Shown here: piece by piece, positions 61,255 to 64,000 of the stretch
Layout of the letters: every line of letters begins with the position of its first letter
Numbering within the stretch: the stretch's first letter is position 1
Source: Ignelater luminosus
Taxonomy: Eukaryota > Arthropoda > Insecta > Coleoptera > Elateridae
Assembly: GCA_011009095.1 (NCBI GenBank)
Contig: VTPC01091286.1
Coordinates: forward strand, 89,135-153,134
DNA: 64,000 nt
Reading direction: 5' to 3'
Translations under genes and position numbers: made by a program
The notes under the pieces: generated by a model
Told to the model about the DNA's origin: nothing
The model's input: the letters and a program-made list of their open reading frames with translations, nothing else
The model's database searches: none

Positions 61255-62968
61255 ATTCAATGTGCCTTTTTCTATGTATTGAGTATAACCACGATCGTTG
61301 GTAGCTCTGCTAGGAATTTAAAGAAAGTGTGTCAGGAGTTCAACAAGGATGTGTGTCGAGCCCTTTTTTATTCTCTGTAGTATTAGACGAAACAATAAAA
61401 AAAGCAAAAGACATTAAAATTGGGATATTGACAAATAGAACAAATAGAAATAAACGAACTTATGTTTGCAGGTGATATGGCTATAATGGCAAATACAGAA
61501 AATAATCTAGAAGTGTTAGAACAAGAATTGAAGAAAACAAACATGAAGACAAATATAAAGAAAACAAAAAAACATGATAATGCCAAAAGAAAATAAATCA
61601 CATAATATACGACTGCAAGGAAAACAAATAGTACAAGTAAAAAGTTTTAAATATTTGGGATCAATAGTCGAAAGTAATCAAAAATTGAAAAGGAAATCAC
61701 CGCTAGAATGGGAAAAACAGCAACGATGTTTAATATGATGAAGACGACATTTTTAGGGAAGAAGGCGATACCCAGTAAAATAAAAACACAAGTAGTTAAA
61801 AAAGTGGTAAGACCGACAATCATGTATAGCATGAAACATGGACACTAACAGAGAAATCTAAAACACGCCTGAATGCAATGGAAATGAGATTCTTAAGACC
61901 TATAGAATATAAAACTAAGAGAGAGGATAAAAAAACTACAGATAGAACCCATATACAGTGTGTCCCAATTTCGATGCTCATTATTGGGATTTCGGAAATT
62001 ATCTTATTTTTTTTAAATAAAAAGCATTTCCCACTTAGTGTGCCATGGCTTTAAACATATGAAAATCATTGGTTTTTGTCAGATAAATTACATTTGTTAT
62101 GTAACAATTGCTAAAACAAAACAAAAGACACTTTTAAGATAATTTACTGAGCATTCACAGATAGCATCAACTAAGCATCTAATGCCCCATAAAAGCGTAT
62201 TTATTTTGTTTTAGCAATTTTTGCATAACAAATGAATTTCTTTGATAAAACTCCACGACTTTGTGTGTCAGATGTCATGGCACACTATGATGAAAAATGA
62301 TTTTCACTTCATAACTCGATAAAACAAAAGAATAGCTATGTCAAACCATGTATCACTGAAAAGCATTTAAGGCGTGCAGTTCAATAATATGGAAATAAAG
62401 TAGGCGTTCCATTAGAAAAAAATTTGGCGTTTCACTGCAGAAATAAAACAAAAGACAATTGCGAAAATAATTCTCTAAAACACCCTCTTTTGTTGCTGTT
62501 CTTTTCTATCATTGCTCGTTCCTGAGATACTTCACATTAAAAAAAATAAAATAATTTGGTTTTTAGCAAATATCTAGTAAGCCATAAACTTTTTTGAAAA
62601 AACAAAAGCATAAGTAAACTGATCTCCAAAATAGCCAAAACTTTTCTAATTTAACCGACTTCGTATCTCTTACAATTTCCGAGATCCCAATAGTGAGCAT
62701 CGAAATTGGGACACACTGTATGGAAAACAGTGGAGGGACAATTAAGGTGTGTCGTATGACAAAAGATATATTAGTAAAAAGAGTGTACGAGTCGCGAGTG
62801 CCGGGTAAAACCAAAAAAGGAAGACCCACGAAACATGGAATGACGGTGTGCGAGAAGAAGCAGAGAAAAAGGGAATAAAATGGGAAGGAATCGCACAGGT
62901 AGCCCGGGACAAAAAATTATGGAAAGAAAAGTGTGAAAGAAACCAACTCCAACAGCCCTACACCTAAC
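61255..62968 (+). mobile_element. Dead LINE fragment, split by a MITE
   Basis: On the plus strand the reverse transcriptase begins near 61330 with SVSGVQQGCVSSPFLFSVVL. It continues with LMFAGDMAIMANTENNLEVL (a decayed FADD box), then VKSFKYLGSIVES and KEITARMGKTATMFNMMKT. The frame is then cut by the MITE at 61956-62718 and resumes with MTKDILVKRVYESRVPGKTK, KTWNDGVREEAEKKGIKWEG and RDKKLWKEKC. This is the C-terminal tail found in many insect RTE- or jockey-like LINEs. Stops and frameshifts abound. It was dead or dying before or after the MITE entered; the order cannot be told. Confidence 0.8.
61956..62718. mobile_element. Foldback MITE of the CAGTGTGTCCC family, copy 2
   Basis: The ends are cagtgtgtcccaatttcgat and atcgaaattgggacacactg, a perfect inverted repeat of at least 20 bp flanked by TA (61954-61955 and 62719-62720). 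The body matches the 33687 element, including attgctaaaacaaaa, gacttcgtatctcttac and ctagtaagcc, but is 131 bp shorter. It interrupts a LINE reading frame, which confirms that it inserted as a unit. Confidence 0.9.
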
Positions 62969-62969
62969 A

Positions 62970-64000
62970 GAGAAAGGCATAGGATTAAGCAAGCATGTTA
63001 CAATGGTAAAGTACGTCGTCATCGTAATAAATGTTGCAAATCTTCAGATTTGGAGATTTATGTTGGTTGTAGCTCTCTTTTCCGTTATTCGGATACATTT
63101 TGGCAAAACTTAGTGCCAGTTGTTAGTCGACGAATTTATGCAAATAGTCATCCTATTATTGTGGGGACGTTTAATTCTAGACAAACAACTTCATAGTGAG
63201 AGAACCAGGGGCTATAGCAGGATAAAATTGTGGCTATTTACAGTACATGCAGTGCATGCTTCATTCTGTTCAGAAACAAAAAACAGTCGTACTGTATTGT
63301 GTTAAATTGGAAAATAAACAAAAATCTTAAAAATGACTATAAATTCTATACCGATTCACCCCAACCAAACCAAAATAAAATGGAATTGAGAGTCGTATTC
63401 ATATGGCACTTTCTTTAGGTACTATGTAGCTTATAGTATAGAGTATAATATAAGTAAATGCGGTTTGGCTGAACTTCATTTAATTTTTCGCTTAAAAGAT
63501 TTATAGTGCCGTTATTTGGAGCATCCGTTGAAAACGACTTATAACAACAGTATGTGTTTCTTAGAAAACAGGAAATTTGGAAATTCTTCATCAGATTCAC
63601 CTATGACCCTTCACGAAGTGCTTATAGTATTCGTGTCTAAAATAATATCCAATAAACCCAATTTGATTTTATTTTCACGCAGATAGCTATGAGTATATCA
63701 AAACTTGTTTATAAACCTATCGATGGGATAAAATGGAAAGTACCATCACATGCCAATAATAATTTTTAAATTTGTATAAAAATGCACACTATTGGTTAAT
63801 TTACGGAAACGTGTGGTTTCCTCAATTTAGTAACTCTGCATTACGTAGTCCTTTATTTTCTGAAATATGCTGAAATAATAATTTCCAATATTAGAGATCT
63901 AGAGAAAGAAATTGGTGAAAATTGTAAACCTTAATTTTCAGCTAAAACTTCACGAGTTACATTTTTAATGAAAACCTTCATCAACCAAAAATTGCTTGCA
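62970..64000. other. Intergenic DNA to the window end, nothing recognised
   Basis: Overlapping short frames at 62933-63418 have no recognised domain. No repeat boundary is seen. Confidence 0.5.

Noticed and set aside
62693-62878. Plus-strand ORF starting inside the MITE end
   Set aside because: It begins in the MITE terminus and then reads the LINE tail, so it is not an independent gene.

Overview
This is an AT-rich eukaryotic nuclear window. It has small phase-consistent exons with GT-AG introns, metazoan gene families and dense transposon debris, so it most likely comes from an insect. A three-SH3 Dlish-like gene points to an arthropod. The order cannot be fixed from the sequence; a beetle-like genome is only a guess.

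Three cellular genes can be supported. (1) Positions 3261-4645, plus strand: a complete four-exon Dlish-like (Dachs ligand with SH3s, also called Vamana) adaptor of 352 residues, with a possible TATA promoter and untranslated leader exon near 2749-2818. (2) Positions 13623-15873, minus strand: a complete eight-exon bifunctional PAPS synthase of 608 residues (APS kinase followed by ATP sulfurylase). (3) Positions 48423-50853, minus strand: the C-terminal three exons, plus a candidate fourth, of a FAM13-family protein. The RhoGAP domain usual for this family is not seen here. The three genes are not obviously linked in function.

The rest is mostly repeats. 8-11.6 kb holds hAT-type and foldback elements, including a BED-finger hAT remnant with a perfect 8-bp target duplication. 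20.9-22.5 kb is a degenerate tandem array with a unit of about 280-370 bp. 23.1-24.7 kb is an irritans-like DD34D mariner element broken by a 100-N gap and a 257-bp duplication. 27-28.3 kb is a frameshifted pseudogene of a DUF7869-like transposon-associated protein. 28.6-35.5 kb carries several long foldback MITEs. 38.8-40.1 kb is an almost intact DD41D mariner with one early nonsense codon. 41.9-46 kb is a dead LINE (minus strand) that received a pogo-like transposon at a TA site. 61.3-63 kb is another dead LINE (plus strand), split by a foldback MITE. 46-48.4 kb and 50.9-61.2 kb are gene-poor, apart from one unrecognised 172-codon ORF and some degenerate repeats.

No RNA gene, CRISPR array or bacterial-type operon was seen. 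The most informative structures are the nested insertions. They give relative ages, and in one case (pogo in LINE) the empty site can be read in frame.
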